Shown here piece after piece: positions 14,747-23,389 of a stretch of DNA of 64,000 bases; position 1 is the first letter of the stretch; every line of letters begins with the position of its first letter. Below the pieces are notes generated by a model. The model saw only the letters and a program-made list of their open reading frames with translations. It was not told the origin of the DNA and searched no databases. The position numbers and the translations under genes were made by a program. This stretch comes from UBA11872 sp965198285. Its GTDB lineage: Bacteria; Chloroflexota; UBA11872. The DNA is taken from positions 1,612,001 through 1,676,000 of the forward strand of contig OZ240251.1 in the NCBI GenBank assembly GCA_965198285.1. Direction: 5' to 3'.

Positions 14747-15532
14747 TCATGGGGACATGTCCTGTCCGGCGCCGTTGGTCCGTCCGCCGATTCCCGCCAC
14801 GCGCCCGCCGTAGGTGAGGCGCAGGTTCTCGTCCGTGAACACTTCATCCACCGGTCCGGCGGCAATTCGACGGACGTTTAGCAGCGTGACTTCGTCGAAG
14901 TACTCGGCCACGGTCTGCAGGTCGTGGTGCACAGCCACTACCGTCTTGCCCTCGGCCCGCAGCGCGCGCAGCAGATCCACGATGGCCCGTTCGGTGGTCG
15001 CGTCGACGCCCTGGAACGGCTCGTCCATCAGATAGACCTGCGCGTCCTGCACCAGCGCCCGCGCCAGGAAGACCCGCTGTTGCTGCCCGCCTGAGAGCTG
15101 ACTGATCTGGCGGTTGGCGTAGGCCTGCATGCCCACCTGGGCCAGCGCGGCGGTCGCGCGCCCCCATTCGGACGGGCCGGGACGCCGTACCCAGCCGAGG
15201 CCGCCGTAGGTGCCCATTGTCACGATGTCCAGCGCGGTGGTGGGAAAGTCCCAGTCCACGCTGCCGCGCTGGGGCACGTAGGCCACCAGCCGCCGCTGTT
15301 CGGCGTAGGGGCGGCCGAAGACCCGCACCTCACCAGCGGCCGGATGAAGGAGGCCGAGCACGGTTCGCAGGAGCGTGGTCTTGCCGGCGCCGTTTGGCCC
15401 CACGATGGCCATCAGCACGCCCTGGGGAACCTCCAGATCCACGTCCCACAAGACCGGCCGCTGCTGGAAGGCCAGCGTGACGTCCGTGGCGTGCACGGCG
15501 AGGGCCCTGCGCCTGGGTAGCCCGACGCTCAC
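14747..15532 (-). CDS. Metal ABC transporter ATP-binding protein
   Basis: A 261-residue ABC ATPase. Walker A G-P-N-G-A-G-K-T-T-L lies near residues 44-53, the Q-loop at Y-V-P-Q-R-G, the signature as L-S-G-G-Q-Q-Q-R, Walker B as V-Y-L-M-D-E-P-F-Q-G, and the switch His in V-A-V-H-H-D-L. The sequence is closest in pattern to ZnuC/MntB/TroB ATPases. The GTG start overlaps the stop of the binding-protein gene by 4 bases (GTGA). It powers uptake through the two downstream permeases. Confidence 0.93.
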   Translation of the reverse strand: MSVGLPRRRALAVHATDVTLAFQQRPVLWDVDLEVPQGVLMAIVGPNGAGKTTLLRTVLGLLHPAAGEVRVFGRPYAEQRRLVAYVPQRGSVDWDFPTTALDIVTMGTYGGLGWVRRPGPSEWGRATAALAQVGMQAYANRQISQLSGGQQQRVFLARALVQDAQVYLMDEPFQGVDATTERAIVDLLRALRAEGKTVVAVHHDLQTVAEYFDEVTLLNVRRIAAGPVDEVFTDENLRLTYGGRVAGIGGRTNGAGQDMSP

Positions 15533-16518
15533 GAGTTCGCCAGCGCCTCAACGATGGTGTCGATGTTGTGGCGAATCATTCCCAGATAGGTGCCTTCCTC
15601 GGTTCCCTCCTGGCCCATGGCGTCGGAGAAAATCTCGCCGCCGATGATGACGGTGTGCCCGCGGGCGCCGGCGGCTTCGATCACCGCCTGCACGCCCTGG
15701 TCGGGCACGGACGACTCGATGAAGACCGCCGGGATCCCGCGCTCGCTGATGAACCGCGCCAGTTCCTGTACGTCGGCGGTACTGGCCTCGCTTTCGGTGC
15801 TGATGCCCTGCAGGCCGCGCACCTCCAAGTCGTAACGTTTGGCGAAGTAGTTGAACGCGTCGTGCGCCGTAACCAGCACCCGCACGCGTTCGTCGACTTC
15901 GAGCGCGCGGGTCTTGACGTACTCGTCCAACTCGCCGATTTCGGCGATGTAGGCGGCGGCGTTGGCCCGGTAGATCTCAGCGCCGTCAGGGTCCATGGCG
16001 ATCAACGCGTCGCGGACCGTTCCCACCACCGTCGACCAGAGGTCCAGGTCGAACCAGATGTGCGGGTCGTAGGCGCCTTGGAACTCCGGCGGCGCCAGCA
16101 AGCGTGCACGGTCGATGTCATCGGTCACGCGTATCGAATGGACACCCAAGTCGCCCATTCGTTCCAGCACCCCGGACATGCCGGCTTCTAGATGCAGACC
16201 GTTCCAGAACACGGCGTCGGCCGATTCGAGCCGCGTAATGTCGCTCTCGCTGGCCCGGTAGAGGTGCGGATCGACACCGGGCCCCATAAGGCCCTGCGCC
16301 TGCACGCGGTCGCCGCCGACGCGACGGACCGCGTCGGCGATCTGCCCGATGGTCGTGACCACTCGCAGCGGCCGTCCGTTCTCGCGCGCCACAGGCGCCG
16401 GGCCGTCGGCTGTGGACGACACCTTCGCCGTCGAACCGGCGCCGCATGCGGCCAGCGCCAACGCGGCCAGGAGCAGACTGGCCAGCACCCGCGCCGCACG
16501 CGTCGTCATCCACTTCAC
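15529..16518 (-). CDS. Metal ABC transporter substrate-binding lipoprotein (MntA/TroA-like)
   Basis: A 329-residue cluster A-I binding protein. The signal peptide carries lipobox L-A-A-C. Likely metal ligands are His in V-D-P-H-L-Y, His in Y-D-P-H-I-W-F-D, Glu in S-T-E-S-E-A and Asp in I-F-S-D-A-M-G. This His-His-Glu-Asp set is that of Mn/Fe binders such as PsaA. The His-rich loop of ZnuA is absent, arguing against a strictly zinc protein. The start is either GTG 16518 or ATG 16509; both have GGTG-type Shine-Dalgarno sequences 6 bases upstream. It is first in the importer operon. Confidence 0.9.
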   Translation of the reverse strand: MKWMTTRAARVLASLLLAALALAACGAGSTAKVSSTADGPAPVARENGRPLRVVTTIGQIADAVRRVGGDRVQAQGLMGPGVDPHLYRASESDITRLESADAVFWNGLHLEAGMSGVLERMGDLGVHSIRVTDDIDRARLLAPPEFQGAYDPHIWFDLDLWSTVVGTVRDALIAMDPDGAEIYRANAAAYIAEIGELDEYVKTRALEVDERVRVLVTAHDAFNYFAKRYDLEVRGLQGISTESEASTADVQELARFISERGIPAVFIESSVPDQGVQAVIEAAGARGHTVIIGGEIFSDAMGQEGTEEGTYLGMIRHNIDTIVEALANS

Positions 16519-16582
16519 CTGTCGATCACCGTTGAAGTTCGAGGCCGACGCCGAAGTTCCAGCGGTCCGCCGACCGATTTCG

Positions 16583-16614
16583 CCTATCTAAACAAATGTT
16601 TTTAGCAAGGTCAA
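16583..16614 (-). promoter_or_regulatory. Promoter with overlapping operator for metal importer operon
   Basis: On the minus strand TTGACC (16609-16614) and TTAGAT (16586-16591) are spaced 17 bases. A 10-8-10 inverted repeat (16583-16592 and 16601-16610, 8 of 10 matching) covers the spacer and -10. This is the usual place for a DtxR/MntR-type repressor site. The leader to the start codon is about 60 bases. Confidence 0.6.
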
Positions 16615-16647
16615 ATCGGCGGGTGGTATGTGCGTGCCAACTGACTG

Positions 16648-17895
16648 CTACGTAGCCGACCGCCGCCGCGAGGCCGGGGCGGATTCGCCGGCGGCGATGG
16701 CTAGGAGGGCGGAGAGGGCGGCGAAGGCGAGCATGGTGAAGGCGGTTGCGGTGAAGTCGAGCGCGTCGATGACGATGCCGAGGCCCAGGGGAGTGAGCAC
16801 CACGCCGATGTCGCGCAGGAAGGCGTGGGTGCCCAGTGCGGCGCCCAGGCGGTGGCGGGGGGCGCGGTCCACCACGGTTGAGGTGACGGTTGGAATGGCG
16901 CCGCCGCCCAGGCCGAAGGCCAGGCCAAACAGCACGTAGGTGGCGGCGCTTCCGGCCTGGCTGACCAGCACGCTGACCAACCCCATGGCCAGCGCGCTCG
17001 GCACGTAGACCCACAAGCGGCCATAGCGGTCGGACATGGCGCCGGCCACGATGGCGACGGGGAAGCGCATGACCGTGGAGAGCGAGATGGCCAAGCCGAT
17101 CAGGAAAGGTTGCAGATTCAGGACTTCGCCGCCGAAAAGCGGGTAAAAGAAGGCCTTGAATCCAAAGATGGGGACCGCCAGAGCCATGGCCATGCCGTTG
17201 ACGAATAGCAGCCGGCCCGGGGAGTAGACGGCGCGGCGGACGAAGCGAGCGGGGCGGAAACGGGCGGGGGGCGACGGGTCAGCGGCGCGTGCTGGGGGCG
17301 GGTCGTTCTTTACATAACGTGTCACCAAGAACATCCCGGTGAGGATTGCGACCACGGTGATGAGCAGCCCGATACGCCAGTGCGCCAGGGTGGCGACCGC
17401 GCCGACGACCACCGGGGAGAGAAATCCGCCCATCATGGTGGCCGAGCTGACGGCGCCCAACATGCGTCCGCGTTCGCGCTCGGGCGCGCGGCGCGCGACG
17501 TAGGCCTGGGCGGCCGCGCTGGCGGTGATGGACCCGGCGCCCTCAATGACGCGGCCGACCAGGAGCAGCCAGTAGACAGGGGCCAGCACGGTCACGATGA
17601 CGCCAACGATGGCCAGCGCCCCGCCGGCGTAGAAGAGCGGGTGCAGGCGGACGCGGTCGACCATGGCCCCGATCGGCAGGTTGATAACCAGCCTGGCGAA
17701 CGCAAAGCTGGCGATGAGCGCCGCCAACGCCGTTCCGGCGGTATCCGAGAGGTTGAAATCGCGACTGATCGGCGCCAGCACGGACACAATGGCGCCGTTG
17801 CCAAAGGCCACGGATACCGTGATGGCCATGGCCGCGAGGATGTCGCGCGGCAACTCCAAGACCGCGAGCCAGGGCAGGCGGCGTTTGGGCGGCAT
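16648..17895 (-). CDS. Major facilitator superfamily transporter
   Basis: A 415-residue protein with about twelve hydrophobic helices. The MFS loop 2-3 motif appears as L-P-I-G-A-M-V-D-R-V-R (about 76-86), and a related G-A-M-S-D-R-Y-G-R appears between helices 8 and 9. G-R-V-I-E-G-A-G is the helix 4 signature. Basic tails at both ends and a short central loop are normal. The pattern fits drug or metabolite efflux, but the substrate is unknown. It has its own start upstream, and no adjacent gene on the same strand shares a tight junction. Confidence 0.88.
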   Translation of the reverse strand: MPPKRRLPWLAVLELPRDILAAMAITVSVAFGNGAIVSVLAPISRDFNLSDTAGTALAALIASFAFARLVINLPIGAMVDRVRLHPLFYAGGALAIVGVIVTVLAPVYWLLLVGRVIEGAGSITASAAAQAYVARRAPERERGRMLGAVSSATMMGGFLSPVVVGAVATLAHWRIGLLITVVAILTGMFLVTRYVKNDPPPARAADPSPPARFRPARFVRRAVYSPGRLLFVNGMAMALAVPIFGFKAFFYPLFGGEVLNLQPFLIGLAISLSTVMRFPVAIVAGAMSDRYGRLWVYVPSALAMGLVSVLVSQAGSAATYVLFGLAFGLGGGAIPTVTSTVVDRAPRHRLGAALGTHAFLRDIGVVLTPLGLGIVIDALDFTATAFTMLAFAALSALLAIAAGESAPASRRRSAT

Positions 17896-17961
17896 TCAGG
17901 GCCCGCCCTGCATGCACATTACGCGACCCGTACGGCGCCTCCGGCGTGCGGTGCGGCACCG

Positions 17962-18969
17962 TCAGGACGGGACATTGACGATCTGGTTGGCGATGGCTGA
18001 GTCGTAGCCGGCAAATACGAGCTGGAGGTTGCGGCGGGCCTCGGCCAGGGTGTGGAGCGGCGGGGCGTCGCCACGGACGGCGTCGGCGAGTCTGCGAAAG
18101 ATTGGATCGAAGCCCAGCTCGTCGGCGTCGGGCGTATCCAGCGCTTCGGTCGTTTCGCCGGTATGCAGGACGGCTTCGTTGCGGTCGAGGCGGATCGAGC
18201 CAAGGTCGCCGTGGACTTCGGTGCAGCCGGCGGCGCTGGTGGCGCTCCAGGCCGCCAGGACCAGCGAGGTGGCGCCGCTGGCGTGGCCAAGCATGACGGC
18301 TGCGGTGTCGTCCACGTCCTGCTTCTGCACGTGAGTTCCGACACGGGCGCAGACCTGCGTGATGGGGGACTGCACCATCGCCTCGGCGGTGTAGAGGTTG
18401 TGGTAGCCGTTGTCGAGCAGGGCGCCGCCGCCGGCATCCTCGCGGCGGCTGCGCCAGGTCGGGTCGTAGGCCGCCGCGCCCACGTACCAGCCGCTGCCCA
18501 TGTGCTCCATGCGGAACATGAAGGGGCGGCCGATGCGTCCGGCTTCGATGGCGGCCAGGGTGGCGGCCGTGCTGGGCCGGTTGAGGTAGTTGTGCATGAT
18601 CCCGGCCGGGATGTCGTTTTTTTCGACCTCGGCGATGATCTCGTCGGCCTGTTGCAGCGACGTGGCCAGCGGTTTTTCGCTGAGAAAGGGCGTGCGGGCG
18701 CGAGCGGCTCCCAGGCAGACCGGTGCGTGAAAGCGATGGGGTACGGCGATGTCCACGGCGTCCACCAGACCAGAGCGCAGCAGGTCACGGTAATCGGTGA
18801 AACGAGTCGAGGGCGGGACCTCAAAGCGGTCGCCGATAAGGTTGAGGCGCTCGGGCGTGGGATCGGCCACGGCCGCGACCTGCCAGATGTCCGGCATTCG
18901 CTCGAGCACAGGCGCGTGGCCCTGTTCCATGATGCGGCCGCAGCCGACGAGGCCGATGCGGAGGGGCAT
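17962..18969 (-). CDS. Gfo/Idh/MocA family oxidoreductase
   Basis: A 335-residue NAD(P)-dependent sugar/polyol dehydrogenase. G-L-V-G-C-G-R-I at the N terminus is the dinucleotide motif; L-S-E-K-P-L-A-T-S holds the catalytic Lys; G-G-A-L-L-D-N-G-Y-H-N supplies the later Asp/His pair typical of the family. The length is normal. It starts 5 bases after the stop of a TIM-barrel isomerase gene, so the two form an operon. The pair suggests oxidation and then rearrangement of a sugar or inositol derivative. Confidence 0.9.
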   Translation of the reverse strand: MPLRIGLVGCGRIMEQGHAPVLERMPDIWQVAAVADPTPERLNLIGDRFEVPPSTRFTDYRDLLRSGLVDAVDIAVPHRFHAPVCLGAARARTPFLSEKPLATSLQQADEIIAEVEKNDIPAGIMHNYLNRPSTAATLAAIEAGRIGRPFMFRMEHMGSGWYVGAAAYDPTWRSRREDAGGGALLDNGYHNLYTAEAMVQSPITQVCARVGTHVQKQDVDDTAAVMLGHASGATSLVLAAWSATSAAGCTEVHGDLGSIRLDRNEAVLHTGETTEALDTPDADELGFDPIFRRLADAVRGDAPPLHTLAEARRNLQLVFAGYDSAIANQIVNVPS

Positions 18970-18974
18970 GTCGC

Positions 18975-19823
18975 TCAGGCGTTCTCGCCGCCGAGGTCGA
19001 AGCCCAGGCGTTCGGTGAGGTAGCGCGAGTTGGCTTCCAGGCTCTGGCGCGGGGTGGTTTGGGAGCGGTCGAGTTCCACCGTCAGCCAGCCGTCGTAGCC
19101 GGCTTCGCGCGCCACATCCAGCAAGGCGGGCAGGTCCACGACGCCGGTTCCCAGTTCGCCGAAGAAGGCGATGCGCGGCGCGTGATCCTGGGCGCTGGCC
19201 AGTTCCGGCGTCTCGACGTCCAGTTCGGGCACGTAGTCCTTGATGTGCATGTAGGTGAGGATGTCGCGATAGCTGGAGGCCACTTCCACGGGGTCGTCGC
19301 CGGCCTTGGCGATGTGAGCGGGGTCGAGCGCCAGCTTGACCAGGTCGGTGTCCACGGCGTCGAAGAAGCGGGTGATCTCATCGCGCTCCTGGATCACGGT
19401 GTTCCAGTGCGGGTGCATGCCGGTCACGATGCCTAGGTCGCGGGCCGCAGCGGCGACTTCGGTTGCTCCGCTGGCGAATTGGCGAATGTCCGCATCGGTG
19501 GGCGTACCGTCGCGCCGGGCGGGTCCAATGACCAGGCGGTCGGAGCCCATTTCGTGCAGGAAGTTGACGATGGCGAGGTTCTCGGCAATGGCCTCGCGTT
19601 GTTGTGCCGGATCGTGCAGGGCGCCGCCGCCGTACAGGGCCGACAGCCGCAGGCCGCGCGCCTGGAGCATCGCCTGGAAATCGTGCGCGCGGCCGGCAAA
19701 TTCGGCGACGACCGTGCCGAAGGTCTCGGTGCCGGCGTAGCCGAAGCTGCCAATATCATCCAGCGCTTCGACCATGTGGTCACCCCAGGTGATCTGGTGG
19801 CATGAGCAGCGAAAAACGGCCAC
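18975..19823 (-). CDS. Sugar phosphate isomerase/epimerase (AP-endonuclease-2 fold)
   Basis: A 282-residue xylose-isomerase-like TIM barrel. Likely metal ligands sit in G-T-E-T-F-G (Glu), L-A-L-D-P-A-H (Asp and His), M-H-I-K-D (His) and L-T-V-E-L-D (Glu). C-H-Q-I-T-W-G at the start resembles inosose dehydratases (IolE) and related enzymes, but assignment to one substrate is not safe. GTG start with GAGG 9 bases upstream. It is first of a two-gene operon with an oxidoreductase. Confidence 0.85.
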   Translation of the reverse strand: MAVFRCSCHQITWGDHMVEALDDIGSFGYAGTETFGTVVAEFAGRAHDFQAMLQARGLRLSALYGGGALHDPAQQREAIAENLAIVNFLHEMGSDRLVIGPARRDGTPTDADIRQFASGATEVAAAARDLGIVTGMHPHWNTVIQERDEITRFFDAVDTDLVKLALDPAHIAKAGDDPVEVASSYRDILTYMHIKDYVPELDVETPELASAQDHAPRIAFFGELGTGVVDLPALLDVAREAGYDGWLTVELDRSQTTPRQSLEANSRYLTERLGFDLGGENA

Positions 19824-20091
19824 AGGACAACCTCACAATGCGCGGGCGCCGAGGAGCGCCGACCACGGCGGGGCGAACCTACGCCCTGTGGGTCTGCGGG
19901 GCAACTGGGGTGGAGTTTGCGGGGCCGGCCGGGCGCTTCCGGTGTGTGCGGAGAACGCGGCGGCGGCTTGAGTACGTGGTCCTGCAGGGCGGTTAGCTGC
20001 GGTACCCTAAAGCCACGGTCTGGTGGCACGAGAATGTGGCAACCTGACCGCGGGCGGTGAAGACTTGGAGACTCCCCACAGGAGGGGCGCC

Positions 20092-20268
20092 GTGAGCACC
20101 GCCATTATCGAGCAACGGGTCAGCGTAATCGAAGCCGAGCGGAAGCACTTGGCCACGAAGGCCGACTTGCTGGCCCTGGAGACACGACTCACCCGCTGGA
20201 TTGCCGGCTTGGGCTTTGGCGTGGCGGGGACGTTGATCGCCGTGCTGGTGGATCGGTTCGCGGGGTAG
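20092..20268 (+). CDS. Small coiled-coil single-helix membrane protein
   Basis: A 58-residue protein from a GTG preceded by AGGAGG at a 6-base gap, a strong start signal. Residues 1-35 form a heptad-like amphipathic helix (I-E-Q-R-V-S-V-I-E-A-E-R-K-H-L-A-T-K-A-D-L). The rest is a membrane helix (W-I-A-G-L-G-F-G-V-A-G-T-L-I-A-V-L). A-T-K-A-D-L-x-x-L-E-T-R-L occurs in many small bacterial coiled-coil proteins of unknown role. The 268 bases before it show no other convincing gene. Confidence 0.6.
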   Translation: MSTAIIEQRVSVIEAERKHLATKADLLALETRLTRWIAGLGFGVAGTLIAVLVDRFAG

Positions 20269-20303
20269 GCAACCGGGGTTGCGGCTGGTTCGCAATCGGC
20301 TTT

Positions 20304-20320
20304 CGTGTCGCATTGACACG
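20304..20320. terminator. Hairpin downstream of small membrane protein gene
   Basis: CGTGTC (20304-20309) pairs with GACACG (20315-20320) around a 5-base loop. A shorter hairpin GCAAC/GTTGC (20269-20282) directly follows the stop codon. Neither is followed by a T-run. The 205-base gap 20269-20473 holds nothing else I can support. Confidence 0.3.
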
Positions 20321-20473
20321 CTAGCTAACTCAGTTCGGATCACGATGATTGGCTGCCGACCGCTCATCTGAGGCTGGCGTCCGTCACGATGCAGGCCGTT
20401 CGGCGGTTCAATATGCGCAGACGACGCCGCTCGGGCGATCCTGAGCCCCCGTAGAGATCTCGAGACCTGACGC

Positions 20474-21268
20474 ATGCACGTGACCGACCGGACACGGCTA
20501 CGCAAGCAATACGCGGACGACGCCCGGCTGGCCGTGCGGATTGAGACGCATCGCCGCTACAGCGAGCTCCCTGAGAACATTCCCGAGTGGGTGTTGGGTC
20601 TGCTTGCGCCAAAGGTTGGCGATTTGGTGCTGGATGCAGGCGCCGGGAGCGGCGCCTACCACCCGGAGTTGCGTAGGCGTCAGGTCAGAGTCATTGCGGT
20701 CGAGCGCGAGATGGGAATGATTCGGTCGGCAGCCGATTCGTCGGCGGCATTCGTGGCCGGGGACGTTGCGGCGTTGCCGCTGCCGACCGACGCGATCAAT
20801 CACAGCATGGCGAATCACATGCTGTACTACGTGCCTGACATTCCCGGGGCACTGGCGGAGCTTGCGCGAGTCACAGTATCCGGCGGGGGCGTGGCCCTGA
20901 CGACGAACGGCAACCGGCGCGAATCGCCGCTGCAGCGGCTTCACCAGCGTGCGGCGCGCGAGCTGGGGATCGACGCCGAGGTAGAGATCGCGTCGGACCG
21001 CTTTGGCGCGCACAACCTGGAGCAGGTGAGGACCGTGTTTCCGAGCGCGGAGGTTCTTGAAAAGGTGAACGCGTTGGTGTTTCCGACGGTGGAACCAGTG
21101 ACGGCGTTCTACGCATCCGGACCGGTGGACGCGGTTCGTGAGCCGACCGCGGACACGCGCCGCGACTTGCTGGTGCGGGTGCGTGAGCTGATTGAGCAAC
21201 GGATCGCGGCCGATGGCGAGTTTCGGGTTCCCAAGCGGCTGATCTGCTACTTGGCGTTATCCCCTTAG
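20474..21268 (+). CDS. Class I SAM-dependent methyltransferase
   Basis: A 264-residue protein. Motif I is L-D-A-G-A-G-S-G-A-Y (about 52-61), followed by V-I-A-V-E-R-E (acidic end of strand 2). G-D-V-A-A-L-P-L and the Methyltransf_11-type A-L-A-E-L-A-R-V-T-V-S-G-G-G segment complete the fold. The C-terminal half has no recognisable specificity domain. The usual D-x-F segment is replaced by A-I-N-H-S-M-A. The substrate is unknown. The gene is isolated on its strand, 70 bases before an SDR gene. Confidence 0.85.
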   Translation: MHVTDRTRLRKQYADDARLAVRIETHRRYSELPENIPEWVLGLLAPKVGDLVLDAGAGSGAYHPELRRRQVRVIAVEREMGMIRSAADSSAAFVAGDVAALPLPTDAINHSMANHMLYYVPDIPGALAELARVTVSGGGVALTTNGNRRESPLQRLHQRAARELGIDAEVEIASDRFGAHNLEQVRTVFPSAEVLEKVNALVFPTVEPVTAFYASGPVDAVREPTADTRRDLLVRVRELIEQRIAADGEFRVPKRLICYLALSP

Positions 21269-21337
21269 GGCGGGAACGCCAGAATCGCCTGTGCCACTAT
21301 CGGGCCTGAACCTTCGCGGGTCAGACGAGGTCAGAAC

Positions 21338-22123
21338 GTGGCAAAGGGACTTGACGGCAAGGTGGCCGTGATCACCGGTGCGGGGCGTGGCATAGGCCAG
21401 GCGATTGCGGAGCGCTATGCGGCGGAGGGTGCCGCGGTGCTGGTGTCCGACGTGGACACCGCGGCGGCCGAGGCAGTGGCAGCGGGGATCAATGCGGCTG
21501 GCGGATCGGCTTGCGCACAGACCGCCGACGTGCGGGTGCCGGCCGAAATCGCGGACATGTTCGACGCGGCCGAGGCCGCCTTCGGCCCGGTGGACATCGT
21601 GGTGAACAACGCGGGGATCGGCGGGGCCTCGGCCATCGCCGAGCAGACGATGGACGCGTGGGACAACATGTTTGCCATCAACGTGCGCGGAGTCTTCCTG
21701 GGGGTGCAGGAAGCGGCCCGGCGGATGCAGCCGCGGGGCACCGGCATCATCATCAACATTGCGTCGGCCGCCGGAAAGATCGCGCGGCCGTACATGGCCT
21801 GCTATTGCGCGACTAAGCACGCGGTGATTGGGATCACCCGCTCCACCGCCATGGAACTTGCGCCGTATGGCCTGCGGGTCAACGCGCTCTGTCCCGGCAT
21901 CGTGGATACGCGGCTGTGGCGGGAGGACCTGAACCCGGATCTGACTGAACTTGAAGGCCGTGAGAACGAGTCGGCCTGGGATGTGCGGGTGGCGGCGGTC
22001 CCGATAGGCCGCTACCAAGTCCCTTCGGACGTGGCGAACGCGGCCTACATGCTGGCTAGCGACGACGCGTCGTACATCACCGGGATTTCGCTGAGCGTGG
22101 ACGGCGGGATGGTGCTGCATTGA
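21338..22123 (+). CDS. Short-chain dehydrogenase/reductase
   Basis: A 261-residue classical SDR. G-A-G-R-G-I-G-Q at residues 15-22 is the T-G-x3-G-x-G cofactor site; N-N-A-G lies near residue 90; the catalytic Ser is in N-I-A-S-A-A-G and the Tyr/Lys pair appears as C-Y-C-A-T-K-H-A. An acidic residue (S-D-V-D) after strand 2 favours NAD. D-G-G-M-V at the C terminus is typical. Its stop overlaps the TTG start of the MetE-like gene, so the two are coupled. Confidence 0.92.
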   Translation: MAKGLDGKVAVITGAGRGIGQAIAERYAAEGAAVLVSDVDTAAAEAVAAGINAAGGSACAQTADVRVPAEIADMFDAAEAAFGPVDIVVNNAGIGGASAIAEQTMDAWDNMFAINVRGVFLGVQEAARRMQPRGTGIIINIASAAGKIARPYMACYCATKHAVIGITRSTAMELAPYGLRVNALCPGIVDTRLWREDLNPDLTELEGRENESAWDVRVAAVPIGRYQVPSDVANAAYMLASDDASYITGISLSVDGGMVLH

Positions 22124-23205
22124 GCAGGGGTCCGGTGCCTGAGCCGCTCTTCGAGACGTTCGTGGTTGGGAGCCTGCCGCGGCCGGTTTGGGTGCGGGAG
22201 CTGATCGAGCGGCGGAAACAGGGTGAGGTCAGCCCGGCCGCCGCGGCACGGGTGCTGGACGATGCGGTGCCGGCGGCGATCCGGATGCAGGAAGCGGCGG
22301 GACTGGATTACGTCTCGGACGGGGAATGGCGGCGCGAGAGCTACGTGAAGGTCTTTGCCGACGCCGTGGCCGGGTTCGAGCCGGACCTGATCGTCGGTGC
22401 CCGCGGGGCGGCGTATCCGGCGGTGACCTCGACGTTGCGGCAGGAGCGGTCCATTGCGCTGGACGAGGCGCGCTTCGTCCAGCGGACCACGACACGGCGG
22501 ACGCTGACGGCGGTGCCGTCGCCGTACACGATCGCGCGGCGCATGTGGAGCCCCGATCATTCGACCGGGGCGTACGCGACGCGCGAGGACTTCATGGAGG
22601 CGTGCATTCCGATCATCAATGGCGAGCTGAAGCGCCTGACTTCCCTGGGGGTGGATGCGATTCAGCTGGACGATCCGTGGCTGGCGCTGCTGGTGGATCC
22701 GGAGTACCGGGCGCGGGTTGGGATTGACGACGTCGACCACGAGATCGAGATGGCGGTGCAGGGCGTGAACGGGGCGGTGGAGGGCGTGGAGCATCCATTG
22801 ATCTCGGTGCACCTGTGCCACGCGCACTCCAATCGACAGCACAGCACGCGCGGGCCGTATGACCTGATTGTGGGCGCGCTGGGCCGCATGAACGTGCATC
22901 GGTTTGCCATGGAGTTCGCCACGCCGGATGCGGGCGGGATCGAGGTGCTGGCGGAGTTTCCCGAAGACAAGCTGCTTGGCCTTGGTGTTATCGACCACAC
23001 AGACATCAACGTCGAAACGTCGGAGACCGTGGTGGAGCGGGCTGAAGCGGCGATGCAATACGTGCCCGCCGAGCGGCTGACGCTGAATCCCGATTGCGGG
23101 TTCGCACCGTCCAGCATTAACCCAATGGACCTGGACGAGGCGTTTCTGAAGCTGCGGGCGCTCTGCGACGGGGCCGAGTTGCTGCGGCGAAGGCACGAGA
23201 AGTGA
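22120..23205 (+). CDS. MetE-like cobalamin-independent methionine synthase family enzyme
   Basis: A 361-residue protein matching the catalytic C-terminal barrel of MetE alone. Zinc ligands are visible as H-L-C (H and C of HXC), Glu in M-E-F-A-T-P and Cys in N-P-D-C-G-F. D-G-E-W-R-R-E-S-Y is the conserved N-terminal loop. The family includes methionine synthases that use corrinoid or folate donors and Zn-thiolate enzymes such as epoxyalkane:CoM transferase, so the thiol substrate is uncertain. The start is TTG 22120, overlapping the SDR stop; GTG 22135 is an alternative. Confidence 0.85.
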   Translation: MSRGPVPEPLFETFVVGSLPRPVWVRELIERRKQGEVSPAAAARVLDDAVPAAIRMQEAAGLDYVSDGEWRRESYVKVFADAVAGFEPDLIVGARGAAYPAVTSTLRQERSIALDEARFVQRTTTRRTLTAVPSPYTIARRMWSPDHSTGAYATREDFMEACIPIINGELKRLTSLGVDAIQLDDPWLALLVDPEYRARVGIDDVDHEIEMAVQGVNGAVEGVEHPLISVHLCHAHSNRQHSTRGPYDLIVGALGRMNVHRFAMEFATPDAGGIEVLAEFPEDKLLGLGVIDHTDINVETSETVVERAEAAMQYVPAERLTLNPDCGFAPSSINPMDLDEAFLKLRALCDGAELLRRRHEK

Positions 23206-23381
23206 ATCAAGAAGACTCAGATTCTCGAAAGGAAGCTTGTTCGGAGACTGCGGACGATCGTCGCCGAGCTGAGCGAGTGGCGGCTGTCGCCCGCTTCCGG
23301 CGGCGCCGAGCGAAAATGAAATGCCTCAAGATGACCATTGACGAGATTCTGGCTGCCCGCCATGAGGGGCATCGCCACTAG
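23202..23381 (+). CDS. Small basic hypothetical protein
   Basis: A 59-residue frame starting with GTG inside the MetE-like stop (GTGA overlap), ending at TAG 23379-23381. The middle is strongly basic (F-R-R-R-R-A-K-M-K) and the end reads M-T-I-D-E-I-L-A-A-R-H-E-G-H-R-H, a pattern I associate with small toxin-antitoxin or DNA-binding proteins. Translational coupling supports it, but there is no other evidence. It could be a decayed antitoxin fragment. Confidence 0.4.
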   Translation: MNQEDSDSRKEACSETADDRRRAERVAAVARFRRRRAKMKCLKMTIDEILAARHEGHRH

Positions 23382-23389
23382 CAACGCGC

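Noticed and set aside
15529..16518. Naming the binding protein ZnuA
   Set aside because: It lacks the His-rich loop and has the His-His-Glu-Asp ligand set expected for Mn/Fe binders; the metal stays open.
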